Positions 48,230 to 57,742 of a stretch of 62,662 bases of DNA are shown piece by piece. This DNA comes from Noviherbaspirillum aerium. Its GTDB lineage: Bacteria; Pseudomonadota; Gammaproteobacteria; Burkholderiales; Burkholderiaceae_D. Position numbers and translations under genes: made by a program. Numbering within the stretch: position 1 is the stretch's first letter; the number at the start of each line of letters is the position of its first letter. The DNA lies in assembly GCF_008929045.1 (NCBI RefSeq), contig NZ_VFAH01000031.1, forward strand, positions 1 to 62,662, read 5' to 3'. Under the pieces are notes generated by a model. That model was given only the letters and a program-made list of their open reading frames with translations, was not told the DNA's origin and ran no database searches.

Positions 48230-50980
48230 ATGAATAAAACCCTGTTGTTAGTGGATGGATCAAGCTATCTGTACCGCGCATTCCACGCGATGCCCGATTT
48301 GCGCAATCCGGAAGGCGCGCCCACCGGCGCCATCTACGGCATGATCAACATGCTGCGCCGGCTGCGCAATGATTACGCCGCAGGATACATGGCCTGTGTT
48401 TTCGACGCAAAAGGCAAGACTTTCCGCGATGAACTCTATGCCGACTACAAGGCCCAGCGGCCGTCGATGCCGGAAGACCTGGCGCGCCAGGTGGAACCCA
48501 TCTATGAAGCGGTGCGCGCGCTCGGCTGGCCTATCCTGAGCGTCGAAGGCGTGGAAGCCGATGATGTCATCGGCACGCTGGCCGCGCAGGCGGTCGAGCA
48601 CGGCATGCAAGCCGTGATCTCCACCGGCGACAAGGACATGGCGCAGCTGGTCAACGACCATGTCACGCTGATCAATACCATGAGCAACGAAAAGTTCGAC
48701 CGCGACGGCGTGATCGCCAAGTTCGGCGTGCCGCCCGAGCGCATTGTCGACTACCTGACGCTGGTCGGCGACACCGTCGACAACGTGCCCGGCGTGGCCA
48801 AGGTCGGTCCCAAGACCGCCGTCAAGTGGCTGACCCAGTACGGCTCGCTCGACAACATCATTGCCCAGGCCAACGATATCGGCGGCGCCGTCGGCGAAAA
48901 CCTGCGCAAGGCCCTCGACTGGCTGCCTACCGGACGCAAGCTGATCACCATTCGCACCGATTGCGACCTCGCCAAGCACATGGTATCGATTCCGGAATCG
49001 CTGGTAGCGAGGCCGGTCGACAATGACGCCATGATCGAGTTCTTCAAGCGCTACGGCTTCAAGACCTGGCTGCGCGAACTCACCGGCGATCCGACCGCGG
49101 GAGGGCGTCCCACCGCGTCGCCCGAGCAGTCCGATGCGCAGGGCAGCCTGCTTGAGGCGCCCGCGGCGCCCGCCGTCAGGGAATACGAGACGGTGCTGAC
49201 CGAAGCCCAGCTCGACCGCTGGCTCGAGACCATCAACGCCGCCGAGCTGACCGCGGTCGATACCGAGACCACCTCGCTCAATGCGATGCAGGCGCAGCTG
49301 GTGGGCATTTCGCTCTGCTGCACGCCGGGCATCGCCGCCTATATCCCGGTCGCGCACCGCTACCAGGATGCGCCCGAGCAGCTGGCGCGCGACGCGGTGC
49401 TCGCCAGGCTCAAGCCCTGGCTGGAGAACGCGTCCAGGCCCAAGGTCGGCCAGCATCTGAAATACGACAGCCATATCTTTGCCAACTACGGCATCACGGT
49501 GCGCGGCATCGTGCACGACACGCTGCTCGAGTCGTATGTGTTCGAGTCGCACAAGAGCCATGACATGGACAGCCTCGCGCTGCGCCATCTGAACCGCAAG
49601 ACCATCAGCTATGAGGAAGTGTGCGGCAAGGGCGCATCGCAGATCGGCTTCGACCAGGTGAGCATCGACCGCGCCACCGAGTACGCGGCGGAGGACGCCG
49701 ACATCACGCTGCAGCTGCATCAGGTCATGTGGCCGCATGTGGCGAAGAATGACGGCTTGAAGTTCATCTATGAAAAGATCGAGGTGCCGACTTCCGTGGT
49801 GCTGCAGAAGATCGAGCGCAACGGCGTGCTGATCGACACCGACAGGCTCGCCAGGCAGTCGCATGATCTCGGCCTGCGCATGCTGGAAATGGAAAAGCAG
49901 GCCTACGAACTGGCGGGCCAGCCCTTCAATCTGAATTCTCCGAAGCAGATCGGTGAAATCTTTTTCGAGCGCCTGCAGCTGCCGGTGGTGAAGAAGACGC
50001 CGTCGGGCACGCCGTCGACCGACGAGGAAGTGCTGCAGAAGCTGGCCGAGAATTATCCGCTGCCGAAGATCCTGCTCGACTACCGCGGCCTGTCCAAGCT
50101 CAAGTCGACCTATACCGACAAGCTGCCGAAGATGGTCGATCCCAATACCGGCCGCGTGCATACCAACTATGCGCAGGCGGTCGCGGTCACCGGCCGCCTC
50201 GCTTCCAACGAGCCCAACCTGCAGAACATCCCGGTGCGCAATGCGGAGGGCCGGCGCATCCGCGAAGCCTTCGTCGCGCCGGAAGGCAGCGTGATCGTGT
50301 CGGCCGACTATTCCCAGATCGAGCTGCGCATCATGGCGCACATCTCCGGCGATGCCAGCCTGCTGCGTTCCTTCTCCGAGGGCGAGGACGTGCACCGCGC
50401 GACCGCTTCAGAAATCTTCGGCGTCGCGCCGGCGGAGGTCAGCAGCGAACAGCGCCGCTATGCGAAGGTCATCAACTTCGGCCTGATCTACGGCATGAGC
50501 GCATTCGGACTCGCCAGCAATCTGGGCATCGAGCGATCGGCCGCGCAGATGTACATCGACAAGTATTTCCAGCGCTATCCGGGCGTGGCCCAGTACATGG
50601 CCGAAACCCGCACCCAGGCCAAGGCCCACGGCTTTGTCGAGACGGTGTTCGGACGCCGCCTGTGGCTGGCCGAAATCAATTCTCCCAACGGCCCGCGCCG
50701 CCAGGCGGCCGAACGCGCGGCGATCAATGCGCCGATGCAAGGCACGGCGGCCGACCTGATCAAGCTGTCGATGATCGCGGTGCAGCAGTGGCTGGAGAAC
50801 GAGCGCCTGCAATCGAAGATGATCATGCAGGTGCATGACGAACTGGTGCTGGAAGTGCCGGAAAGCGAGTTGTCGACTATCCGGCAGCAGGTGCCGGAAC
50901 TGATGCGCGGCGTGGCCGAATTGAAGGTGCCGCTGATCGCCGAAGTCGGCATCGGCAAGAACTGGGACGAGGCGCATTGA
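48230..50980 (+). CDS. polA: DNA polymerase I
   Basis: 916 aa, full length. Residues 1-290 are the 5'-3' exonuclease (LLLVDGSSYLYRAFHA, GDKDMAQLV); 300-500 the 3'-5' exonuclease with Asp344 and Glu346 in DTETTSL; 520-916 the polymerase with RLASNEPNLQNIP, DYSQIELRIMAH, FGLIYGMS and MQVHDELVLEV. It fills gaps and removes RNA primers. Its ATG directly abuts the ATG of the divergent LOG gene (CATATG). Confidence 0.98.
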   Translation: MNKTLLLVDGSSYLYRAFHAMPDLRNPEGAPTGAIYGMINMLRRLRNDYAAGYMACVFDAKGKTFRDELYADYKAQRPSMPEDLARQVEPIYEAVRALGWPILSVEGVEADDVIGTLAAQAVEHGMQAVISTGDKDMAQLVNDHVTLINTMSNEKFDRDGVIAKFGVPPERIVDYLTLVGDTVDNVPGVAKVGPKTAVKWLTQYGSLDNIIAQANDIGGAVGENLRKALDWLPTGRKLITIRTDCDLAKHMVSIPESLVARPVDNDAMIEFFKRYGFKTWLRELTGDPTAGGRPTASPEQSDAQGSLLEAPAAPAVREYETVLTEAQLDRWLETINAAELTAVDTETTSLNAMQAQLVGISLCCTPGIAAYIPVAHRYQDAPEQLARDAVLARLKPWLENASRPKVGQHLKYDSHIFANYGITVRGIVHDTLLESYVFESHKSHDMDSLALRHLNRKTISYEEVCGKGASQIGFDQVSIDRATEYAAEDADITLQLHQVMWPHVAKNDGLKFIYEKIEVPTSVVLQKIERNGVLIDTDRLARQSHDLGLRMLEMEKQAYELAGQPFNLNSPKQIGEIFFERLQLPVVKKTPSGTPSTDEEVLQKLAENYPLPKILLDYRGLSKLKSTYTDKLPKMVDPNTGRVHTNYAQAVAVTGRLASNEPNLQNIPVRNAEGRRIREAFVAPEGSVIVSADYSQIELRIMAHISGDASLLRSFSEGEDVHRATASEIFGVAPAEVSSEQRRYAKVINFGLIYGMSAFGLASNLGIERSAAQMYIDKYFQRYPGVAQYMAETRTQAKAHGFVETVFGRRLWLAEINSPNGPRRQAAERAAINAPMQGTAADLIKLSMIAVQQWLENERLQSKMIMQVHDELVLEVPESELSTIRQQVPELMRGVAELKVPLIAEVGIGKNWDEAH

Positions 50981-51015
50981 TGCCGGTGCGCCCCGGTGCA
51001 GGGATAAGCAGTGAA

Positions 51016-51039
51016 ATGCAGTGATGCAGTAATGCAGTG
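51016..51039 (+). repeat. 8-bp tandem repeat after polA
   Basis: ATGCAGTG ATGCAGTA ATGCAGTG, three units, in the 117-bp gap between polA and the hydrolase gene. Confidence 0.85.
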
Positions 51040-51097
51040 CAGGGAACCAGGGCGGCGTCCGCCGCCATGACAACAATGAATAATCGGAGAATGGGCA

Positions 51098-51982
51098 ATG
51101 CAGAATTTCAAAGAGGATTTCGATAGTCTGGTAGCAAAAACCTCCTTGTCCGACGGCGTCGACCGCCGCGGTTTCCTGAAGACCGCGCTGGGTACGGGAT
51201 TTGCCGCCGCCGTGCTGCCGGTCTCGGCGCAGAACGTGGTGAAGACCGACACCGCCGGCCTGACCGCGGGCGAGGTCAGCATCACCGTCAAAGGCCAGAA
51301 AGTATCGGTCTACCGCGCGCAGCCGGAAGGCAAGAGCAATCTGCCGGTGGTGCTGGTGATTTCCGAAATTTTCGGCGTGCACGAGCATATCGCCGACGTC
51401 GCGCGGCGCTTCGCCAAGCTCGGCTACCTGGCGCTGGCGCCCGACCTGTTCATCCGCCAGGGTAACCCGACGACATACACCTCCATTCCCGAACTGCAGA
51501 AGGACATCATTTCCAAGGTGCCGGATGCGCAAGTGATGGGCGACCTCGACGCGCTGGTGGCCTATGCGAAGGACAACGGCGGCAATACCGACAAGCTGGG
51601 CATCACCGGCTTCTGCTGGGGCGGCCGCATCACCTGGCTGTATGCCGCGCACAATCCCAAGGTCAAGGCCGGCGTCGCCTGGTATGGCCGCCTGGTGGGG
51701 GACAAGACCGAACTGGCTCCGGCGCATCCGGTCGATATCGCCGCTTCGCTCAAAGCCCCGGTGCTCGGCCTGTACGGCGGCAAGGATGCCGGCATTCCGC
51801 TCGATACCGTCGAGAAGATGAAGGCGGAACTGGCCAAGGGCGGCAGCAAGTCGGAATTCGTGGTGTTTCCCAATTCCGGCCATGCCTTCCATGCCGACTA
51901 CCGTCCCAGCTTCGTCGAGGCGGATGCGAAGGAAGGCTGGAAGCGCTGCACGGAGTGGTTCAAGACGCATGGCGTGGCCTGA
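51098..51982 (+). CDS. Dienelactone hydrolase family protein (Tat-exported)
   Basis: 294 aa. The N terminus has DRRGFLKTALGTGF, a twin-arginine signal, ending near VLPVSAQNV, so export in folded form to the periplasm. The hydrolase domain has Cys nucleophile in TGFCWGGRITW, Asp in GGKDAGIPL and His in SGHAFHADYRPSF. Chlorocatechol degradation is one known role, but other lactones are possible. CGGAG before the start; terminator downstream. Confidence 0.93.
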   Translation: MQNFKEDFDSLVAKTSLSDGVDRRGFLKTALGTGFAAAVLPVSAQNVVKTDTAGLTAGEVSITVKGQKVSVYRAQPEGKSNLPVVLVISEIFGVHEHIADVARRFAKLGYLALAPDLFIRQGNPTTYTSIPELQKDIISKVPDAQVMGDLDALVAYAKDNGGNTDKLGITGFCWGGRITWLYAAHNPKVKAGVAWYGRLVGDKTELAPAHPVDIAASLKAPVLGLYGGKDAGIPLDTVEKMKAELAKGGSKSEFVVFPNSGHAFHADYRPSFVEADAKEGWKRCTEWFKTHGVA

Positions 51983-52045
51983 ACGCTGGACCTTGCGCTG
52001 GTCCTTGCGCCGGTCCTTTCCCCCGGTCGCTTCGACATCGCGCTG

Positions 52046-52075
52046 AAAAATCCCGGCCATGCGCCGGGATTTTTT
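52046..52075 (+). terminator. Terminator after dienelactone hydrolase
   Basis: Stem AAAAATCCCGGC/GCCGGGATTTTT with loop CATGC and a T run. Confidence 0.92.
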
Positions 52076-52143
52076 CGGCTATCGGCAGGATATTTAGCCT
52101 GTCCGTTTGCCGAAATTCGCCGTCTGTGCTTTAATTTGCAACT

Positions 52144-52953
52144 TTGTTGCACATTTCGACGGGGCATAAAATCGATTCCGCGCTTCTTTCCATCCTGCTG
52201 GCCACCACCATCGCCGGCGTCATCAGCATTTCCGCTGCGGCGATTTTTTCCTTTTCACTGCTTTCCAAGGTCGTGGAGCGCATGGTCAGCCTGTCGGTCG
52301 GCATCCTGCTGTCGACTTCGCTGCTGCATGCCTTGCCCGAAGCTTTCGAGTCCGACGCCGATACCCATGCCTTGTTCGCCACGCTGCTCGGCGGCCTGCT
52401 CGGTTTCTTCCTGCTGGAAAAATTCGCGATCCTGCGCCATTCCCATCATTACGAGGGCGACGGCCACGGCCATGAACACGGGCATGATGCGCATGAAGCC
52501 GGCAAGGCGGGATGGATGATCCTGGTCGGCGACGGCCTGCACAATTTTACCGACGGCATCCTGATCGCAGCCGCCTTCCTGGCCGATCCCAGTCTGGGCA
52601 TCATCACCGGCGTGGCCATCATCGCCCATGAAATCCCGCAGGAAATCGGCGACTTCATCGTGCTGCTCAACGCCGGCTTCAGCCGCACCCGGGCCTATGT
52701 CTACAACCTGATCTGCAGCCTGATGGCGGTGATCGGCGGCGTGTTCGGCTATGTCATGCTGGAGCGCGCGACCGGCTGGATTCCGTATGTGCTGGTATTT
52801 GCGTCTTCCGGCTTCATCTACATCGCGGTGAGCGACCTGATGCCGCAGATGCAGCGCCGGGCGACGCTCAGGGAAACCATTCCCCAGATCGTGCTGATCG
52901 CGGTGGGCGTGGGCATCGTCCTGTTCCTCACCGGCCAAAGCCACGCGCACTGA
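52144..52953 (+). CDS. ZIP family metal transporter
   Basis: 269 aa from a TTG codon (52144 or 52147); no ATG is available, so the true start is uncertain. About eight membrane helices. Metal-binding signatures DGLHNFTDGILIAAAF and HEIPQEIGDFIVLL are the ZIP helices IV and V; a His-rich loop (about 97-119, HSHHYEGDGHGHEHGHDAHE) lies between helices III and IV. Probably imports zinc or another divalent metal. Not flanked by a Zur-like palindrome that I recognise. Confidence 0.92.
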   Translation: MLHISTGHKIDSALLSILLATTIAGVISISAAAIFSFSLLSKVVERMVSLSVGILLSTSLLHALPEAFESDADTHALFATLLGGLLGFFLLEKFAILRHSHHYEGDGHGHEHGHDAHEAGKAGWMILVGDGLHNFTDGILIAAAFLADPSLGIITGVAIIAHEIPQEIGDFIVLLNAGFSRTRAYVYNLICSLMAVIGGVFGYVMLERATGWIPYVLVFASSGFIYIAVSDLMPQMQRRATLRETIPQIVLIAVGVGIVLFLTGQSHAH

Positions 52954-52962
52954 ACCGGCGCC

Positions 52963-52998
52963 GCATGTTTCGCCGATTCAACCATCGGCGAAACATGC
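52963..52998. terminator. Perfect 15-bp hairpin between ZIP and sulfurtransferase genes
   Basis: GCATGTTTCGCCGAT / ATCGGCGAAACATGC with loop TCAACC. No T-run, but it lies between convergent genes and can serve both. Confidence 0.75.
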
Positions 52999-53035
52999 TA
53001 CGGCAAGCCGTCAGGCCCGGCTTGCTTTATCTGGT

Positions 53036-53890
53036 TTATTCCCCGCGCGCCACCGGCCTTGCCGGGTCGGCGCACCATTCGCTCCAGGAGCCCGGATACA
53101 GGGCCGCTCCCGGCATGCCCGCAATTTCAAGCGCCAGCAGATTGTGGCAGGCGGTCGCGCCGGAGCCGCACTGCATGATGGCGTTCTGCGGCGCATCGAT
53201 GAGCGGCCCGAAATCCGCACGCAACTGCTCCGGCGACTTGAAGCGTCCATCGGTATGCAGGTTGTCCTTGAAGAAGCGGTTCTTCGCTCCGGGAATATGG
53301 CCGCCGACCGGGTCGATGGTTTCATTCTCGCCGCGGAAACGGTCGGGCGCGCGCGCATCGATGACCGTGCGCGCCGGACGTTGCAGGTTGGCCAGCACAT
53401 CGTTCACATCGACCGTGCGGACCAGCGAGGCATGCGGTTCGATATTGCCGCGCGGACGTGTTTCGGCCGCAATCGAGAGGGGCAGGCCGAGCGCCTGCCA
53501 GGACTGCAGGCCGCCGTCGAGCACCGCCGCCGCTTCATGTCCGACCCAGCGCAGCATCCACCACAGGCGGGCGGCGAACATTGCGCCCTGCGCGTCATAC
53601 ACAACCACCTGCGAACCGTGATTGACGCCCCAGCGGCGCAGGGTTTCCACAAAGGTCCTGGTCTCCGGCAAGGGATGGCGGCCGCGGAACTCGCCGTTGG
53701 CGCCCGGACTCTTGTCGGACAGATCGGTATCCAGATTGGCATGCTGCGCCAGCGGAATGTGACCGCCGGCATAGGCCTGCTGGCCGGCGGCCGGGTTCAT
53801 CAGATCATGGCGGCAATCGATGACGACCCAGTTCGGGTCCTGGTAATGCCTGGCCAGATCTTCCGCGGCAATCAGGGTGGTATAGGGCAT
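53036..53890 (-). CDS. sseA: Sulfurtransferase (3-mercaptopyruvate/thiosulfate type)
   Basis: 284 aa from ATG 53890 with AGGAG ahead. Two rhodanese domains; the C-terminal active loop CGSGATACHN holds the persulfide Cys, matching the mercaptopyruvate CGSGVTA type more than thiosulfate transferase CRKGxT. TLIAAEDLARHYQDPNWVVIDCRHDL opens the first domain. Transfers sulfur to cyanide or other acceptors. Confidence 0.93.
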   Translation of the reverse strand: MPYTTLIAAEDLARHYQDPNWVVIDCRHDLMNPAAGQQAYAGGHIPLAQHANLDTDLSDKSPGANGEFRGRHPLPETRTFVETLRRWGVNHGSQVVVYDAQGAMFAARLWWMLRWVGHEAAAVLDGGLQSWQALGLPLSIAAETRPRGNIEPHASLVRTVDVNDVLANLQRPARTVIDARAPDRFRGENETIDPVGGHIPGAKNRFFKDNLHTDGRFKSPEQLRADFGPLIDAPQNAIMQCGSGATACHNLLALEIAGMPGAALYPGSWSEWCADPARPVARGE

Positions 53891-53903
53891 GGAAGGTTCT
53901 CCT

Positions 53904-54839
53904 CTACACTTCAGTCGCAATCGGGTCGTTGGCTTCGGTGACCTTGGCCTTGGCAGCCGGCACGGAAGCGCCCCGCGTATTGTAATAGGTTGCCGCCAGG
54001 CCGCTGCCGAGAATGACGGCAATGCCGCACCAGGCGAGCAGGCTCAATGCATCGCCCCACAGCACGATGCCCCAGGCGCTGGAAAAGACGATGCCGGTGT
54101 ATTGCAAGTTGGCGGTGACCAGGGTCTTGCCGAGACGGTAGGCGCGCGTCATCGCCATCTGTGCGAACATCGCGCTGATGCCGATGGCCAGCAGGAGAAG
54201 CAATCCTTTCGTGCCGTGGCTGCTCACCGAAAGCGCCCGCAGTCCTTCGCCGTCGATGAAGGTGCCGGCCAATCCTGCCAGCATGCCGGTAAGGGAGAAA
54301 TAGAACACCACCCGGTACTCCGGCTCGCCGAGCAGTCCCAGCCTGCGCACCTGCAGATAGGCGATGGCCGAAATCAGTCCCGAGGCCAGTCCGGCCAGCG
54401 CGGCCTGCCACTGGTCGGCATGAAAGGCCGGTTGCAGCAGCATGGTGACGCCGGCGAAACTGCAGAGAATGGCAACGGTCAGCCCCGGCTCGAAGCGGGA
54501 TTGCCCGCGCCACCAGCCGGCCGCAAACAGGATGGCCGCGATCCAGATCGGCGACATGTAATTGAGCGTCATGCCGGTTGCCAGCGGCAGCTTGCCGATC
54601 GACCAGAACCACAGCCACAGCGAAACGACGCCGATCAGGCCGCGCCATACATGGTGCCAGACCAGTGTCGTCCTGAAGCTGCCGCCGCGCATGACGATGA
54701 GGATGCCCAGAAAAACCGCGCCGACCAGGCCGCGATACATAACGATTTCGGAAACGGAATACATGTCCGATGCGATCTTGACGCAGACCCCCATGATGGA
54801 AAACATGAAGGTGGCGACCAGCATCCAGAGTGATTGCAT
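53904..54839 (-). CDS. EamA/DMT family transporter
   Basis: 311 aa from ATG 54839; upstream in-frame starts (54878, 54938) lack ribosome-binding sites. Ten membrane helices in two repeats (SLWMLVATFMFSIMGVCVKIASD at the start; VSLWLWFWSIGKLPLATGMTL; GIALMLRLFSSAW-like end). It exports or imports a small metabolite; substrate not predictable. Separated from the sulfurtransferase start by 13 bp on the same strand. Confidence 0.9.
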   Translation of the reverse strand: MQSLWMLVATFMFSIMGVCVKIASDMYSVSEIVMYRGLVGAVFLGILIVMRGGSFRTTLVWHHVWRGLIGVVSLWLWFWSIGKLPLATGMTLNYMSPIWIAAILFAAGWWRGQSRFEPGLTVAILCSFAGVTMLLQPAFHADQWQAALAGLASGLISAIAYLQVRRLGLLGEPEYRVVFYFSLTGMLAGLAGTFIDGEGLRALSVSSHGTKGLLLLLAIGISAMFAQMAMTRAYRLGKTLVTANLQYTGIVFSSAWGIVLWGDALSLLAWCGIAVILGSGLAATYYNTRGASVPAAKAKVTEANDPIATEV

Positions 54840-55006
54840 AAAACGGAGGGGGAGACGAATGAGCCCGACAGCCGGCATCGGGGCGATTGAAAAGCTTTCG
54901 ATGATACGCCGATTTGCAGAGGCGGGCAGGGGGCGCATACGGTGTCACGGTGTCGACCGAACGAGGGCCCTCAATGCCGCTGATGCCGCCAATGCCCGTC
55001 AATGGA

Positions 55007-55038
55007 AAACGGGCGGCGCCTCGCGGTGCCGCCCGTTT
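55007..55038 (-). terminator. Terminator of Rieske oxygenase gene
   Basis: Stem AAACGGGCGGCGCC/GGTGCCGCCCGTTT (one G-T pair) with loop TCGC; followed on the minus strand by TTCC. Confidence 0.85.
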
Positions 55039-55053
55039 CCTGCCGACTGATGC

Positions 55054-55068
55054 TGTGAACAGGCCCTA
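55054..55068 (-). repeat. 15-bp element supplying a stop codon (copy 3)
   Basis: TAGGGCCTGTTCACA on the minus strand; its TAG is the stop codon of the Rieske gene. The same 15-mer forms the stop of the DUF2147 gene at 26308-26322. Confidence 0.8.
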
Positions 55069-56166
55069 TACCGCGATGCGGCTGCGGTACCACTCGTGGA
55101 AATGCTGCATGCCGTCTTCCATCGGCGACTGGTAGGGTCCGACTTCATTGACGCCGCGCTCCAGCAGGATGCGGCGGCCGGCGTCCATGCGCATGCCGAT
55201 CTCGTCATCCTCGATGCAGGTTTCCATGTAGGCGTCGCGCTCCGCCGCGATGAAATCGCGCTCGAACAGCACGATCTCTTCCGGATAGTAGAACTCGACG
55301 ACATTGCGCGTCTTCTGCGGTCCGTTCGGCCAGACGGTGGACACCACCAGCACATGCGGATACCACTCGACCATGATGTTGGGATACAGCGTCAGCCAGA
55401 TCGCGCCATAGGGCGGCGGTTCGCCGTTGCGGAACTGCAGCACCTGCTCCTGCCATTTCCTGTACTTCGGCGTGCCGAACTTGGACAGTGCATGATTGAC
55501 CCCCACCGTCTGCACGCTGTAGTGCTCGCCGAACTCCCAGCGCAGGTCGTCGCAGGTGACGAAGCTGCCCAGCCCGGGATGGAAGGGCTCGACGTGATAA
55601 TCCTCCAGATAGACCTCGATGAAGGTCTTCCAGTTGTAATCGCAGTCGTGCACTTCGACATGGTCGAGCATGTATCCGCTGAAATCGAGGTCTTTCGTCA
55701 CGCCCAGCTTCGACATGATCTGCGCGACGTTGACACCGTTCTGCTCGAACAGCAATCCGTTCCAGTTCTGCAGCGGCGTGCGGGACAGGTTCATGCACGG
55801 CGTTTCGCCGAAATGCGGCGCGCCGATCAGTTCACCCTTGAGATCGTAAGTCCAGCGATGCAGCGGGCAGACGATGTTGCTCGCATTGCCGCGACCGTCG
55901 AACATCTTGGCCTGGCGATGGCGGCAGACGTTGGAAAGCAGTTCGATGCCATGCGCATTGCGCACCAGCATGCGGCCTTCGTTTTCCCAGGGCAGCGTGG
56001 CATAGTCGCCGACATTCGGCACCTGAAGTTCATGACCGGCGTAGCGCGGACCCTTATGAAAAAGTTGTTGAATTTCCTGCTGTAACAGCGCGTCGCCGAA
56101 ATAGACGTTTACGGGAAGTTGCGCGTTGGATCGCGCGAGCTTGGCGACAGTAGCCAGATCGGACAT
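55066..56166 (-). CDS. Rieske-type aromatic ring-hydroxylating oxygenase, alpha subunit
   Basis: 366 aa from ATG 56166 with a G-rich site ahead. N-terminal Rieske domain: CRHRQAKMF...CPLHRWTYD holds Cys-His-Cys-His of the [2Fe-2S] cluster. Catalytic domain: YLEDYHVEPFHPGL supplies the iron His pair, with a later Asp. Its short catalytic domain resembles choline monooxygenase/GbcA-like and related alpha subunits. No beta subunit, ferredoxin or reductase gene lies next to it, so the reductase is elsewhere. Confidence 0.9.
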   Translation of the reverse strand: MSDLATVAKLARSNAQLPVNVYFGDALLQQEIQQLFHKGPRYAGHELQVPNVGDYATLPWENEGRMLVRNAHGIELLSNVCRHRQAKMFDGRGNASNIVCPLHRWTYDLKGELIGAPHFGETPCMNLSRTPLQNWNGLLFEQNGVNVAQIMSKLGVTKDLDFSGYMLDHVEVHDCDYNWKTFIEVYLEDYHVEPFHPGLGSFVTCDDLRWEFGEHYSVQTVGVNHALSKFGTPKYRKWQEQVLQFRNGEPPPYGAIWLTLYPNIMVEWYPHVLVVSTVWPNGPQKTRNVVEFYYPEEIVLFERDFIAAERDAYMETCIEDDEIGMRMDAGRRILLERGVNEVGPYQSPMEDGMQHFHEWYRSRIAV

Positions 56167-56584
56167 CCCCACCCCCAAATTAATTTGCACCAACCTAAGA
56201 GAGAAAGAATCCGCAAAAACCAGGATCAAATAAGATGAAACGGAAATTTTGGACAGAACCGGGGATTATACCCCAGACAATTGCTTAGCAGACTGTCGCG
56301 GGTCCGTCGCGGGGAAGAGGGATAAAAAGGCGCTGCGCCATGTCGGATAGTGGTTGAGAGGTCCGGTAAGGGATTCCGGTCGCGGTAGCGGCGGAGCACC
56401 ATGCAAAGAGACGCTCATCTTACTTCTTTTTGGCAGTGGTATTGCAAATTCTTCAATTGCGCTTGATTCTGCGCATAAAAAGTCCGAATAGCAGACAGCT
56501 TTTGCAGGTTTTGCGGTTTCTGCTTCTCAACTGCATGAGGCCCTTTGTTTTAAAATACCGGGCTACTTATCAAGATTGTCCACT
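56167..56584. other. Divergent intergenic region between Rieske oxygenase and xseB
   Basis: 418 bp. Contains promoters in both directions by position; TTTTAAAATAC at 56547-56558 may form part of the xseB -10. No repeat or gene recognised. Confidence 0.5.
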
Positions 56585-56848
56585 ATGTCAAAGAAAACAG
56601 TGCCTTCCGGCGAACCGGCGTCGTTCGAAGCGGCCATGGCGGAGCTGGAACAGCTCGTTGCCCAGATGGAAGCCGGGGAGCTGCCGCTGGAAGCGTCGGT
56701 CACGGCATACAAGCGCGGTTCGGAACTGGTCAAGTTCTGCTCCGGGCAGCTGGACAAGGTCGATCACCAGGTCAAGGTGCTGGAAGGCGAGATGCTCAAG
56801 CCGTTCGCTGTCGACGGCGAGAGCGAAGATGACGAGGACGACGAATGA
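56585..56848 (+). CDS. xseB: Exodeoxyribonuclease VII small subunit
   Basis: 87 aa from ATG 56585. FEAAMAELEQLVAQMEAGELPLEASVTAYKRGSELVKFCSGQLDKVD is the helical hairpin that stacks on XseA. Acidic tail SEDDEDDE. It overlaps ispA by 4 bp (ATGA). The xseB-ispA-dxs operon is standard in Proteobacteria. Confidence 0.97.
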   Translation: MSKKTVPSGEPASFEAAMAELEQLVAQMEAGELPLEASVTAYKRGSELVKFCSGQLDKVDHQVKVLEGEMLKPFAVDGESEDDEDDE

Positions 56849-57741
56849 ACGTCGCCGGTCTCGCCTTTGCCGACTGGATGAAACACGTCCAGTCGACCAT
56901 GGAAGATGCGCTGTCGTCCTTCCTTCCGGCAGCTGCCGAGGTGCCGGAGCGCCTGCACGAGGCGATGCGCTATGCGGTACTCGACGGCGGCAAGCGGGTG
57001 CGCCCGCTGCTGGTATTTGCGGCCGGCGACCTGTTCGACGCCGATGCCGATCTGCTGGCGCGTGCGGCGGCAGCGGTGGAAATGATCCATGCGTATTCGC
57101 TGGTCCATGACGACATGCCATGCATGGATGACGACGCCTTGCGGCGCGGAAAGCCGACCGTTCATGTCAGGTACGACGAGGCTACCGCCCTGCTGGTCGG
57201 CGATGCCCTGCAGTCGCAGGCCTTCATCATCCTGTCCGAAGGCGCTGGCGATGCCGCGCGCAGGCTGGCGATGTTCCGCCTGCTGGCGCGGGCGTCGGGC
57301 TCGGCCGGCATGTGCGGCGGCCAGGCGATCGATCTGGCCAGCATCGGCAAGGCCTTGTCGCTGGCTGAACTGGAGCGCATGCACCAGCTCAAGACCGGCG
57401 CCCTGCTGCATGCCTCGGTGCTGCTGGGCGCGCTGGCGGGCAAGTCGCTGACACCGGCCGAAAGCGCGGCGCTCGATACCTATGCCCGTGCAACCGGCCT
57501 GGCGTTCCAGGTGGTGGACGACGTTCTGGATGCGACCGCCGATTCGGCGACCCTGGGCAAGACCGCCGGCAAGGATGCGGCGGACAACAAACCGACCTAT
57601 GTATCGATCCTCGGCCTGGAGGAATCGAAAGCGCTGGCGGAGACACTGCGGAATGATGCGCATCGTGCGCTCGTGCCGTTCGGAGAAAAGGCACGTCGGC
57701 TACGCGAAATCGCTGATCTGATCGTGCAACGGAAAGCCTAG
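56845..57741 (+). CDS. ispA: Farnesyl diphosphate synthase (geranyltranstransferase)
   Basis: 298 aa. First aspartate motif in [15 protein letters not shown] (DDxxxxD, typical bacterial FPP synthase), second DDVLDATAD, with the Lys/Arg site GGKRVRPLL near residue 45. Builds C15 diphosphate for ubiquinone, undecaprenyl carrier and others. dxs follows after one base. Confidence 0.97.
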   Translation: MNVAGLAFADWMKHVQSTMEDALSSFLPAAAEVPERLHEAMRYAVLDGGKRVRPLLVFAAGDLFDADADLLARAAAAVEMIHAYSLVHDDMPCMDDDALRRGKPTVHVRYDEATALLVGDALQSQAFIILSEGAGDAARRLAMFRLLARASGSAGMCGGQAIDLASIGKALSLAELERMHQLKTGALLHASVLLGALAGKSLTPAESAALDTYARATGLAFQVVDDVLDATADSATLGKTAGKDAADNKPTYVSILGLEESKALAETLRNDAHRALVPFGEKARRLREIADLIVQRKA

Positions 57742-57742
57742 T

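Noticed and set aside
48260-50395. 711-residue frame antisense to polA
   Set aside because: Shadow of polA; composition rich in Gly, Val, Arg, His, Leu with no domain, ribosome-binding site or homologous look.
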